From: Methylobacterium sp. J-030
GTDB lineage: Bacteria; Pseudomonadota; Alphaproteobacteria; Rhizobiales; Beijerinckiaceae
Assembly: GCF_022829545.1 (NCBI RefSeq)
Contig: NZ_JAKSYM010000363.1
Span: forward strand, 1-48,176
Reading direction: 5' to 3'
Length of the DNA stretch: 48,176 bases
Below are positions 8,283 through 16,185 of the stretch, one piece after another. The position numbers were made by a program, and so were the translations under genes. The number at the start of each line of letters is the position of its first letter. The first letter of the stretch is position 1. The notes below the pieces were generated by a model. The model did no database searches and was not told the origin of the DNA. It worked only from the letters and a program-made list of their open reading frames with translations.

Positions 8283-8771
8283 ATGGCCCGATCAGCCCCC
8301 AGACGCACCCGGGCGACCCAGGCCCTCGACAAGGCCGGCCTCCGCTACAGCCTCCACGCCTATGACTACGATCCCGATGCCCCGCGCATCGGCCTTCAGG
8401 CCGCGGAGGCGCTGGGCGTGCCGCCCGGCCGCGTGCTGAAGACCCTGATGGCCGCGGTCGATGGGTGCACGGTCTGCCTGCTGGTCGCCTCCGACCGGGA
8501 GGTCTCGATGAAGCGGGTGGCGGCCGCCTTCTCGGGCAAGGCCGCCGCGATGCTCAAGCCCGCCGATGCCGAGCGGCTGACCGGCTACCATGTCGGCGGC
8601 ATCAGCCCGCTCGGCCAGAAGCGCCCCGTCCCGACCGCGATCGACGCCGGCTCCCTGGGGGATCCGGGCGCTGAGATCCACGTCAACGGCGGCGGCCGGG
8701 GCTTGCAGATCCGGCTGAGCGAGGGGGATCTCGTCGCGGTGCTGCAGGCGCTGGTCGTGCCGCTGACGTGA
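8283..8771 (+). CDS. ybaK: YbaK/EbsC-type aminoacyl-tRNA deacylase
   Basis: Cytoplasmic editing enzyme of 162 residues; YbaK hydrolyses mischarged Cys-tRNA(Pro). The fold is visible from RATQALDKAGLRYSLHAYDY through GVPPGRVLKTLMA (with the family's catalytic Lys), the variable segment DREVSMKRVAAAF, then GYHVGGISPLGQK, which is typical of YbaK, and a final HVNGGGRGLQIRLS. It begins 21 bp after the beta-lactamase stop, so the two may share a transcript, but no functional link is evident. Confidence 0.92.
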   Translation: MARSAPRRTRATQALDKAGLRYSLHAYDYDPDAPRIGLQAAEALGVPPGRVLKTLMAAVDGCTVCLLVASDREVSMKRVAAAFSGKAAAMLKPADAERLTGYHVGGISPLGQKRPVPTAIDAGSLGDPGAEIHVNGGGRGLQIRLSEGDLVAVLQALVVPLT

Positions 8772-8938
8772 GGCTGCTGTGCGGCCCCCGAGGAGGAGGC
8801 GGTCGAATCGGATCACCCGTCACGCTGCAACAAGGCCCCGTCCGTCGGGGAGGTGATCGCACACGGCTCGCCCCCCGGGTAACCAGCCATTTACCTGGGT
8901 TCGCCACGCTGCCGGCCTGCGGCTTGGACGGGTGCGGC

Positions 8939-9295
8939 ATGCGGATGATCGGGCGCAGGGGAACGACGGCGCTCGGATTCGCCCTGCTGCTCGCCGGCCC
9001 CGGCGCGGCCGCGGACCTCGACGTCTGGGGGGCCTACGGACCGGAACCCAGCGCCCGCCTCCGCTTCTTCCCGCGCAGCGACGGCGTCGACCGCCCGCCG
9101 GTCTACGCCCTGCGGACCCGCCCCGTGCCGGTCGGCTGCACCCCGCGGCGGGCGCCCGTGCCCACCAACGCGCCGGACGATCCGAGCTATGTCGGCTCCG
9201 AGTACGGCTTGGCCCATCCGAGCTATTACGGCTTCACGCCGCCGCTCGGCGTCGACGATCCGTTCGGCCGCTCCCTGCTGCCCTACTGCCCCTGA
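8939..9295 (+). CDS. Small secreted protein of unknown function
   Basis: Predicted 118-residue exported protein. After MRMIGRRG comes a hydrophobic signal segment (TALGFALLLAGPGAAA), cut near residue 24. The mature part is rich in Pro, Tyr and Gly (DVWGAYGPEPSARLRFFPR; HPSYYGFTPPLGVDDPFGR) and has two Cys, one in PVGCTP and one near the end (LPYCP), which could pair. I do not recognise a family. The start at 8939 is chosen because it puts the signal peptide at the N-terminus. Confidence 0.6.
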   Translation: MRMIGRRGTTALGFALLLAGPGAAADLDVWGAYGPEPSARLRFFPRSDGVDRPPVYALRTRPVPVGCTPRRAPVPTNAPDDPSYVGSEYGLAHPSYYGFTPPLGVDDPFGRSLLPYCP

Positions 9296-9320
9296 TCCCC
9301 TCCCCGGCCGCATGCTCCCG

Positions 9321-9437
9321 GAAGACTTGCGTTGGCAGGCCCAGGCAAGTCTGCTCGGGTCCTTGTGCGGTCGCAGGTCTTCGTCGCAAAACCGGCGGCC
9401 ACTCTTGCGAGACCTGCTTAGACGGGCGGTCCCGCCC
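9321..9437 (+). promoter_or_regulatory. Nested inverted repeats in the panC leader (candidate attenuator or operator cluster)
   Basis: Four related octamers alternate in orientation: AGACTTGC (9323-9330), GCAAGTCT (9345-9352), GCAGGTCT (9373-9380) and AGACCTGC (9410-9417). The first pair and second pair form separate hairpins; the second is extended by CGCAA (9385-9389) with TTGCG (9405-9409). Alternatively GAAGACTTGCG (9321-9331) can pair with CGCAGGTCTTC (9372-9382) over 11 bp with one G-U. A small GGGCG/CGCCC hairpin follows (9424-9437). No poly-T tract is present, so it is not a classical terminator. The function is inferred. Confidence 0.45.
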
Positions 9438-9453
9438 CTCCGGAGCCCGTGCC

Positions 9454-10302
9454 GTGCCCGATTCCGTTCCCCTGCGCTTCAGCGACCTGGCCGCGCTGCG
9501 TCAGTGCACGGCCGCCTGGCGGGCGGCGGGCGAGCGGATCGTCCTGGTGCCGACCATGGGGGCGCTACACCGGGGGCACCTCGCCCTGGTGGCGGAGGCC
9601 CGGCGGATCGGCGACCGCGCGGTGGTGAGCATCTTCGTGAACCCGACGCAGTTCGGCCCCACCGAGGATTTCTCGCGCTATCCACGGGATCTCGGAGCCG
9701 ATCTGGCGCTGCTGGGCGAGGGCGGCACCGCCGCCGCCTGGACGCCCACGGTCGAGACCATGTACCCGCCGGGCTTCGCCACCCGGATCGAGGTCGCGGG
9801 GTTGTCCGAGGGGCTGTGCGGCCCGTTCCGGCCCGGCCACTTCGCCGGGGTCGCCACGGTGGTGACCAAGCTTCTCAATCAGGTCCGGCCCGACGTCGCG
9901 CTGTTCGGCGAGAAGGATTTCCAGCAGCTCCGGGTGATCCAGCAGGCGGTGGCCGACCTCGACATGCCGGTCGAGATCCGCGGCGTCCCGACCCTGCGCG
10001 AGCCCGACGGCCTCGCCCTGTCGTCGCGCAACCGCTACCTGTCGCCGGACGAGCGCGCCGTCGCCCCGAAGCTGCACGCGGTGCTGGCCGAGATCGCCCT
10101 CGCCTCGCGCAACGGCACCGGCGTCGCCGGGCGGATCGCCGCCGGACGGGCCGCCCTGGAGGCGGCGGGCTTCCGGGTCCAGTATCTCACGATCTGCGAT
10201 GCCCGCACCCTGGCGCCGGTCGAGCGGGTGGATGGGCCGGCCCGGGTCCTCGCCGCCGCCTTCCTGGGGCGGACGCGGCTGATCGACAATCTCGCGGTCT
10301 GA
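9454..10302 (+). CDS. panC: Pantothenate synthetase
   Basis: Joins pantoate and beta-alanine with ATP in vitamin B5/coenzyme A synthesis; cytoplasmic, 282 residues. Family motifs appear in order: PTMGALHRGH (ATP binding), FVNPTQFGP, FRPGHFAGVATVVTKL, FGEKDFQQL and LSSRNRYL. The GTG at 9454 (MPDSVPLRF) is the best start, with GGAG 8 nt upstream; longer frames run into the hairpin leader. panB is not in the window. The 158-bp leader with nested repeats may regulate it. Confidence 0.95.
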   Translation: MPDSVPLRFSDLAALRQCTAAWRAAGERIVLVPTMGALHRGHLALVAEARRIGDRAVVSIFVNPTQFGPTEDFSRYPRDLGADLALLGEGGTAAAWTPTVETMYPPGFATRIEVAGLSEGLCGPFRPGHFAGVATVVTKLLNQVRPDVALFGEKDFQQLRVIQQAVADLDMPVEIRGVPTLREPDGLALSSRNRYLSPDERAVAPKLHAVLAEIALASRNGTGVAGRIAAGRAALEAAGFRVQYLTICDARTLAPVERVDGPARVLAAAFLGRTRLIDNLAV

Positions 10303-10356
10303 GCCGACGCGCGCCGGCCTGCCGGGTGCACGACGGCGGCGGGCCGATCGTGCTTC

Positions 10357-10458
10357 CGGGTTTCCAAAGGGCGGGCCCTTGGGCGGGGTTCGGGGGCGGA
10401 GCCCCTGAGAGTCGGGCTCTGCCCTGGACCCGCGAAAGGGCTCGCCCTTTCGAAAGCC
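10357..10458. repeat. Extragenic palindrome, family B copy 1
   Basis: The outer arms GGGTTTCCAAAGGGC and GCCCTTTCGAAAGCC enclose GGGGGCGGAGCCCC and CGGGCTCTGCCCTGG. It is closely similar to 20591-20710 and 45830-45924, with a short relative at 27424-27476. It lies between the convergent panC and TipF-like genes, so it could act as a bidirectional transcription stop, although there is no T-run. Confidence 0.85.
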
Positions 10459-10482
10459 ATGACTGTACGATGCGGACCGCGC

Positions 10483-11931
10483 TCAGACCGCCCGGCGCAG
10501 GACCGAGCGGAACGGCCGGCGCTCGGGGCCCGGCTCGGTGGGGGGCTCCGGAATGTCGGGCGGCGCGGTCAGCACCTCGGCCCGCACCGGGCGCGGCGCC
10601 GCGAAGGCCGCGCCCTGCGCGAAGGGCACGTCGAGGTCGATCAGGTCGGGGATGTCGGCCTCGTCGCTGACGCCGGTGGCGACGAGGCGGATCCCGACCC
10701 GCGCCAGGGCCGGGCCCGTGTCCTCGACCGCGATATCCGACAGGCTGCCTCCCGCCTGCGGCCGCAGCAGCATCGCGGCCGGCACCCGGACCTGCCCGAT
10801 GCCGAGGGCCGCGAACGCCACCGCGTCGAAGCGCAGGTCGTCCGGCCGGTCGAGGCTGAAGCCGATCCGCCCGCGCAAAGGCGTCAGCAGGCCGCGCTGG
10901 CCGGCATCGAGGCCGCGCCAGCTCGCCTGCGGCAGGGCGATCACCAGCCCGGCGAGCGATGGATCCTCCGCCACGGTGCGGCCGAGTTCGCGCAGAAGGC
11001 CGGGCTCGAACAGCGAGAGCGGCGACAGGCTGTAGGTCAGCAGAGTGTCGCTGCCGCGGCGGGCGAGGTGCCGCACCACCAGGGCGGCCCGCTGCAGCAT
11101 GCGGCGGTCGAGCTCGGTGGTGCGACCGTCGCGCTCCAGCACCGGCAGGAACGTCTCCGGCTCGGCCGGAGCCGCGGAATCCGGACCGCCGATCCGGAGC
11201 CGCGCCAGCGCCTCGTAGGCCACGACCTTGCGCTGGGGCAGGCTGACCACCGGCTGAAGGTGGATCTCCAGCCCGTCCTCCTCGAAGGCCCGGATGATGT
11301 CGGCCTCGCGCGCCGGGTCCCGCTCCGGCCGGGGCGGGATCGGCCGGGACTGGACCGGCCGGGGCGGGATCGGCCGCGGCGGGAGCGGGGCGGCGGCCGG
11401 CTTTGCGGAAGCAGGGGACTCCAGGGCGGAAGCCTGGAAGGCCGGCGGCTCGAAGGCGGCCGGCTGCCGCGCTGCGGCCGCGGGCTGCGGCGGGTCGGCG
11501 GCGGGGAGCGCCGCAGCCATGACCGGCGGCGGCGGGGCCGGCTCGGGCCGGGCCTTGAGGCTCGCGATCTCGGCATCCTGCGTGCTCACCACCGCGGTGA
11601 GGTCGCGCACGATGCCCGAGAGCAGGCCGAACTCGACGGTCAGCTCCTCGATCTGGGCCTGGAACGCCGCTGCGCCGGCTTCGGGGCCCGGCTTGGCGGT
11701 CTCGACCTTCAGCAGGCGCCGGGACAGGAGATCGACCTCGCCCGACAGTTTCTCGCAGCGTGCCGTCAGGGTCTGGATGCGGGCGAGGGCGAGGCCGGCC
11801 GCCGCCGCCGCCACGGCGCCGAGCGTCAGGGCGCTCCAGAGCGGCAGGAACACGGCGAGCGGCCCGAACACGACGAGCCCGATCAGGGCGACCGCCAACA
11901 GCCCCGCGTACCGGCCGAGGACCGGGACCAT
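10483..11931 (-). CDS. Membrane protein with coiled coil and degenerate EAL domain (TipF-like)
   Basis: 482 residues. Two membrane segments lie at ~8-28 and ~31-50. A coiled-coil-like stretch (~53-125) and a long Pro/Ala linker rich in PPRPIPPRP (~130-205) follow, then a C-terminal EAL domain from ~210. EALARL keeps the signature, but later catalytic positions are lost: the NxS segment reads YSLSPLSL, and the DDFG region reads FSLDRPDDL. It is thus probably a c-di-GMP receptor rather than a phosphodiesterase. The architecture matches Caulobacter TipF, which positions flagellar assembly; no flagellar genes are in view. The start at 11931 fits the first membrane segment. Confidence 0.82.
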   Translation of the reverse strand: MVPVLGRYAGLLAVALIGLVVFGPLAVFLPLWSALTLGAVAAAAAGLALARIQTLTARCEKLSGEVDLLSRRLLKVETAKPGPEAGAAAFQAQIEELTVEFGLLSGIVRDLTAVVSTQDAEIASLKARPEPAPPPPVMAAALPAADPPQPAAAARQPAAFEPPAFQASALESPASAKPAAAPLPPRPIPPRPVQSRPIPPRPERDPAREADIIRAFEEDGLEIHLQPVVSLPQRKVVAYEALARLRIGGPDSAAPAEPETFLPVLERDGRTTELDRRMLQRAALVVRHLARRGSDTLLTYSLSPLSLFEPGLLRELGRTVAEDPSLAGLVIALPQASWRGLDAGQRGLLTPLRGRIGFSLDRPDDLRFDAVAFAALGIGQVRVPAAMLLRPQAGGSLSDIAVEDTGPALARVGIRLVATGVSDEADIPDLIDLDVPFAQGAAFAAPRPVRAEVLTAPPDIPEPPTEPGPERRPFRSVLRRAV

Positions 11932-12216
11932 CGTCTGAACACCTGCCGGAATCGCGCGCCGGTCGCCGGGAGGGTCCCGGGCGAAGCCCCGCCGGACGCG
12001 AATCGAATCCTCCGATCAATGGCCCGGAGGGGCCGGCACGGCAAGGCCGCGATTCGGCACCGCCGGGCGGGGGGTTGTTAATTCCGTGCGGTGTGACGCC
12101 CGTGCCCGCTGGAACGTTGCGGAATCGTCACGGGCCGCCCAATTGCGCGACGCTCCGGGACGGGTTGTGCGCCTTGCAAATGCACGGGTCAGCAAAAGGC
12201 GCCATAAAGCGTGGCC

Positions 12217-13089
12217 ATGAGCTCCGTACCTCCGCGTAAGCATCGCCTGCGCACCGTTCTCGGCGCCGGCGCGCTCCTTGCCGTCTGCGGCACGATCGCG
12301 TCCCGGGCGGCCGATCTCACCGCTGATCTTCCGCGGCAGGCGCCGGCCTTCACCATGGTCGATCCCAGCACATGGATCGTGACGGTGGGCGGCTCGATCC
12401 AGGCGATCCCGCGCTATCCCGGCGCCAGCGACTACACGGCGGTGTTCTATCCCTCGATCGACATCCGGAAGGTGGGCGAGCCGCGCCGCTTCTCGACGCC
12501 GGACGACGGCTTCAGCCTGGCGCTGTTCGACAACGGGACCTTCCGGATCGGCCCGACCGCGCGGTTCGTGCCGGGGCGCTATTACGGCGACGACCGGCGG
12601 CACCTGTTCGGTTTTCGCGATGCGCGCTTCGCGGTCGAGCCGGGGGTCTTCGCGGAGTTCTACCCGGTCTCCTTCATCCGCACCCGCGTGGAGGCCCGGC
12701 AGGGGGTCTACGGCCATCACGGCACGGTCGGCTCCGTGGCGGCCGACTACCTGATCCCGGTGGAAAAATTCCTGTTCTCGATCGGGCCGCGCTTCAACAT
12801 CGGCGATGCCAGCTACGCGCAGAAGTATTTCGGCGTGTCGCCGGTCGAGGCGGCGCTCAACGGCCGCGTCACCCCGTACGACCCGGCGAGCTTCTACTCG
12901 GCCGGCGTGCTCGGCGGCGTGACCTACACGCAGAGCGAGACCTGGGCCTACACGGCCTATGCCGGCTACACCCGCATCCTGGGCGCCTCCGGCGACAGCC
13001 CGCTGGTGCGCCGGCCCTTCGGCAATCCGAACCAGTACCAGTTCGGCCTGCGAATCGACTACGCGTTCCGGATGCCGGCGCTGTTCTGA
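12217..13089 (+). CDS. MipA/OmpV family outer-membrane protein
   Basis: Exported beta-barrel protein of 290 residues. The signal peptide RTVLGAGALLAVCGTIASRAA runs to about residue 31. The mature part has alternating strands typical of MipA/OmpV (GGSIQAIPRYPGASDYTAVF, PSIDIRKVGEP, YGYTRILGASGDSPLV-like segments) and ends in an aromatic residue (FRMPALF), as outer-membrane barrels do. The ATG at 12217 is taken; a GTG two codons earlier at 12211 is possible. It is divergent from the TipF-like gene across 285 bp. Confidence 0.88.
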   Translation: MSSVPPRKHRLRTVLGAGALLAVCGTIASRAADLTADLPRQAPAFTMVDPSTWIVTVGGSIQAIPRYPGASDYTAVFYPSIDIRKVGEPRRFSTPDDGFSLALFDNGTFRIGPTARFVPGRYYGDDRRHLFGFRDARFAVEPGVFAEFYPVSFIRTRVEARQGVYGHHGTVGSVAADYLIPVEKFLFSIGPRFNIGDASYAQKYFGVSPVEAALNGRVTPYDPASFYSAGVLGGVTYTQSETWAYTAYAGYTRILGASGDSPLVRRPFGNPNQYQFGLRIDYAFRMPALF

Positions 13090-13270
13090 TACCGAGCCTT
13101 GACGGGCCTGCCCCAGCGCGGTTCGTCCGCGCGAAGGCGCGGCGGCCGTCGCCCGCCGGGCACGGTGATCCCGTCCATGGGTCGGGCTCACCGTGCCTGG
13201 GTATGCGCCGCCGCTTGCGCCGGCCGCCCCGAACGCCGACATGTCGGCGACACGGTTCACGGAGGCTCGA

Positions 13271-13492
13271 ATGGACGCGACGCGCGCCGATCTGCTGATG
13301 CGGGTCGAAGGCATGACCTGCGACGGCTGCGCCGCCGCGGTGACCCGCACGGTGAAGCGCCTCGACCCCGCGGCCGAGGTCCAGGTGGACCGGCCGGCGG
13401 GACGGGTGGCGATCCGCACCGACGCGCAGGCTCTGGCGGTCGCAGACGCCCTCACCAGGGCCGGCTACACGGCCACCGCCATGACGGGCTGA
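13271..13492 (+). CDS. Heavy-metal-associated (HMA) domain protein, copper chaperone-like
   Basis: Single-domain protein of 73 residues with the metal-binding loop EGMTCDGCAAAV (Cys17 and Cys20), as in CopZ/Atx1-type chaperones that carry Cu(I) to P-type ATPases. The second half DRPAGRVAIRTDAQALAVAD and AGYTATAM completes the ferredoxin-like fold. The start at 13271 is set by a CGGAGG ribosome site 6 nt upstream; an ATG at 13241 is less likely. No copper ATPase gene is in the window, so the metal is inferred from the motif. Confidence 0.88.
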   Translation: MDATRADLLMRVEGMTCDGCAAAVTRTVKRLDPAAEVQVDRPAGRVAIRTDAQALAVADALTRAGYTATAMTG

Positions 13493-13534
13493 GGCGGCCG
13501 GGCTGAGGCGGCGGGCTGGGGCGAGTCAGCTCGC

Positions 13535-13684
13535 CTACGCGCGGGTCAGGTACATCCCGGTCAGCAGCAGGGCGAAGGCCGCGAGACCGAAGAAACCCTC
13601 CTTGCGATGGGTGGTGTCGAGGAAATGGGCGGCCGCGCCGGCCGCACAGCAGGCGGCTCCCAGGCCGATCGTGAGCGAGGACAT
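13535..13684 (-). CDS. Very small membrane protein
   Basis: Predicted 49-residue protein with two membrane segments: ~3-20 (SLTIGLGAACCAAGAAAH) and ~32-48 (GLAAFALLLTGMYLTRA), joined by a charged loop FLDTTHRKEGF. A GGGGGAG ribosome site stands about 7 nt before the ATG at 13684, and the codons are typical of the genome. I do not recognise the family. It converges with the HMA gene, 42 bp apart. The frame remains open far upstream, but the small form has the good ribosome site. Confidence 0.6.
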   Translation of the reverse strand: MSSLTIGLGAACCAAGAAAHFLDTTHRKEGFFGLAAFALLLTGMYLTRA

Positions 13685-14066
13685 CGTCGTCTCCCCCACC
13701 GCGCGTCGCCGGGCGACGCTGCGAAGCGAAGTCCCCCGGGTGCCTGCCGGACACGGGCGCCCAGCCAGGAATCGGGGACAGGACAGGTTTGCACGCGCGA
13801 AACCCTCTGGCAAGACCGATTCATCACGTCTTGATTGATCAACGAAATCCAAAGCGCCGACGTCCATTTCCGACGCATATCCTCGACGTCCAAAATACTG
13901 TATTCGCATGCAGACATGGTGAGCCCGGTACGGGGATCGGTCTCGACCTGCGCCGGGACGGACCGTTGACCACCGCGCCTGCCCCCCTTTAGACCCTCCG
14001 GCGACCTGCCTGGCCCGCCCCATCGGCCGGCCCGGCGACACGCCTTCAGACCCTGTTCGAGACCCG
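13685..14066. other. 382-bp gap upstream of mnmG
   Basis: I see no gene here. The stretch 13815-13925 is less GC-rich than its surroundings (TTGATTGATCAACGAAATCC; CCAAAATACTGTATTCGC) and probably holds the mnmG promoter and that of the small minus-strand gene. No palindrome of families A-D and no parS site lies in it. Confidence 0.5.
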
Positions 14067-15953
14067 ATGCCCATCCCCTCCCCCGACCGGTTCGATGTCG
14101 CGGTCGTCGGCGGCGGCCATGCCGGCGTCGAGGCGGCCGCCGCCGCGGCGCGTTGCGGGGCGCGCACCGCTCTGGTCACGCACGATCCGGCCACGATCGG
14201 CACCCTATCGTGCAACCCGGCCATCGGAGGGCTCGGCAAGGGGCACCTCGTGCGCGAGGTCGATGCCCTGGACGGGCTGATGGGTCGGGTCGCGGATGCG
14301 GCCGGCATCCAGTTCCGCCTGCTCAACCGCCGGAAGGGTCCGGCCGTCCGCGGACCACGGACCCAGGCGGACCGGAAGCTCTACGCCGCCGCCATGCAGG
14401 CGGCCGTCGCCGAAACCCCGGGCCTGACCGTGGTGGCGGGCGCCTGCGAGGATCTGATCCTAGATGCCGAGGGGCACATCCGGGGTCTCGTCCTGGCGGA
14501 CGGGCGCAGCCTCGCCTGCGGCGCGGTGGTGCTGACCACCGGCACCTTCCTGCGCGGCCTGATCCATATCGGCGCGCGCCAGATCCCCGCCGGCCGGGTC
14601 GGCGAGGCGCCCGCCGTCGGACTGGCCCGGACCCTCGACCGCCTCGGCCTGCGTCTCGGCCGCCTGAAGACCGGCACGCCGCCGCGCCTCGACGGCCGGA
14701 CCATCGACTGGGCCGGCCTGGAGATGCAGGAGGCCGATGCCGAGCCGGTGCCGTTCTCGACGCTCACCGCGCGGATCACCAACCCGCAGATCCGCTGCGG
14801 CATCACCCGGACCACGCAGGCCGTCCACGACCTGATCCGCGCCAACCTGCACCGCTCGCCGATGTATTCCGGCGGCATCGCCAGCCGGGGGCCGCGCTAC
14901 TGCCCGTCGATCGAGGACAAGGTGGTGCGCTTCGGCGACCGCGAGGGCCACCAGATTTTTTTAGAGCCTGAAGGGCTCGATGATCCCACCATCTACCCGA
15001 ACGGCATCTCCACCGCCCTACCCGAGGCGGTGCAGCACGACCTCGTCCGGCTGATCCCGGGCCTGGAGCAGGTCGAGATCCTGCGGCCGGGCTACGCGAT
15101 CGAGTACGATTACGTCGATCCCCGGGAACTCGACACGGGGCTGCAGGTGAAGAGCTGTCCCGGCCTGTTCCTGGCCGGCCAGATCAACGGCACCACCGGC
15201 TACGAGGAGGCGGCCGGCCAGGGGCTGGTGGCGGGCCTGAACGCCGCGCGCCGGGCGGGCGGGGGTGAGACCGCGACCTTCGATCGGGCCGAATCCTATC
15301 TCGGCGTCATGATCGACGACCTCGTGACCCACGGGGTCAGCGAACCCTACCGGATGTTCACCTCGCGCTCGGAGTACCGGCTGTCCCTGCGGGTCGACAA
15401 CGCCGACGCCCGGCTGACGCCCCGGGGGATCGATCTGGGCTGCGTCGGCCCGGCGCGCGCGGCCCATTTCGCCGCCTCTCAACGCGCCCTCGATACGGCC
15501 CGCGACCGACTCGACACCCTGACGTTGACGCCGAGCGAGGCGGCCGCCCACGGGATCAGCCTCAACCGCGACGGCATCCGGCGGACGGCCTTCCAGCTGC
15601 TCGCCTATCCGGAGATCGCGTGGCGGGACCTGGCGGCGATCTGGCCGGACCTCGCCGCCGTGCCACCGTTGGTCGCCGACCGGCTCAAGACCGACGCCAC
15701 CTACGCGGTCTATCTCGACCGGCAGAACGCCGACATCGCGGCCTTTCGCCGGGACGAGGCGGTGCGGCTGCCGACGAGCCTGGATTACGGGGCGATCAGC
15801 GGCCTCTCCAACGAGATGCGCACCAAGCTCGAGACCGTGCGGCCGGGCACGCTGGGGCAGGCGGCCCGGATCGAAGGCGTGACCCCCGCAGCCCTGACGC
15901 TGCTCGCCGCCCATGCCCGGCGGGGCGAGCGCGTTGCCACGGTGGGCCGGTGA
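14067..15953 (+). CDS. mnmG: tRNA uridine 5-carboxymethylaminomethyl modification enzyme MnmG
   Basis: FAD-dependent partner of MnmE in wobble uridine modification; 628 residues, the usual length. The N-terminal FAD site is VVGGGHAGVEAAAAAARCG; the family block SCNPAIGGLGKGHLVREVD follows. RKGPAVRGPRTQADR, YCPSIEDKVVRF, NGTTGYEEAAGQG and SRSEYRLSLRVDNAD are all intact. The start MPIPSPDRFDVAVVGGG at 14067 is standard. A run of seven T at about 14956-14962 lies in frame. Family-A repeat 16005-16142 separates it from rsmG. Confidence 0.98.
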   Translation: MPIPSPDRFDVAVVGGGHAGVEAAAAAARCGARTALVTHDPATIGTLSCNPAIGGLGKGHLVREVDALDGLMGRVADAAGIQFRLLNRRKGPAVRGPRTQADRKLYAAAMQAAVAETPGLTVVAGACEDLILDAEGHIRGLVLADGRSLACGAVVLTTGTFLRGLIHIGARQIPAGRVGEAPAVGLARTLDRLGLRLGRLKTGTPPRLDGRTIDWAGLEMQEADAEPVPFSTLTARITNPQIRCGITRTTQAVHDLIRANLHRSPMYSGGIASRGPRYCPSIEDKVVRFGDREGHQIFLEPEGLDDPTIYPNGISTALPEAVQHDLVRLIPGLEQVEILRPGYAIEYDYVDPRELDTGLQVKSCPGLFLAGQINGTTGYEEAAGQGLVAGLNAARRAGGGETATFDRAESYLGVMIDDLVTHGVSEPYRMFTSRSEYRLSLRVDNADARLTPRGIDLGCVGPARAAHFAASQRALDTARDRLDTLTLTPSEAAAHGISLNRDGIRRTAFQLLAYPEIAWRDLAAIWPDLAAVPPLVADRLKTDATYAVYLDRQNADIAAFRRDEAVRLPTSLDYGAISGLSNEMRTKLETVRPGTLGQAARIEGVTPAALTLLAAHARRGERVATVGR

Positions 15954-16004
15954 TGCGGTTGAGCAGGATGGGGATACCCGCCGGCCCCGGAACTAGGCCC
16001 GCGT

Positions 16005-16142
16005 CATCCCACCCTCTACCTCATCCTGAGGTGCCGGAGCGAAGCGGAGGCCTCGAAGGAGCCCTCCAGAAGCCACTGCGATCCCTGGAGCCCTCCTTCG
16101 AGGCGGCTTCGCCGCACCTCAGGATGAGGTCGAGGATGGGAT
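16005..16142. repeat. Extragenic palindrome, family A copy 2, inside the mnmG-rsmG gap
   Basis: The outer arms CATCCCACCCTC and GAGGATGGGATG are complementary at 11 of 12 positions. Next come CCTCATCCTGAGGTGC and GCACCTCAGGATGAGG. The orientation is opposite to copy 1. It occupies most of the 232 bp between mnmG and rsmG, which in many relatives are nearly adjacent, so it may uncouple or stabilise the transcript there. Confidence 0.9.
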
Positions 16143-16185
16143 GGCCCGGGACGACCGTCGGCATGGCCAAGGTCTCAACCCATCT

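Noticed and set aside
10357..10458. Family B copy 1 as an ordinary Rho-independent terminator
   Set aside because: It has strong stems but no T-run on either strand and recurs as a dispersed repeat, so I list it as a repeat; a termination role remains possible.
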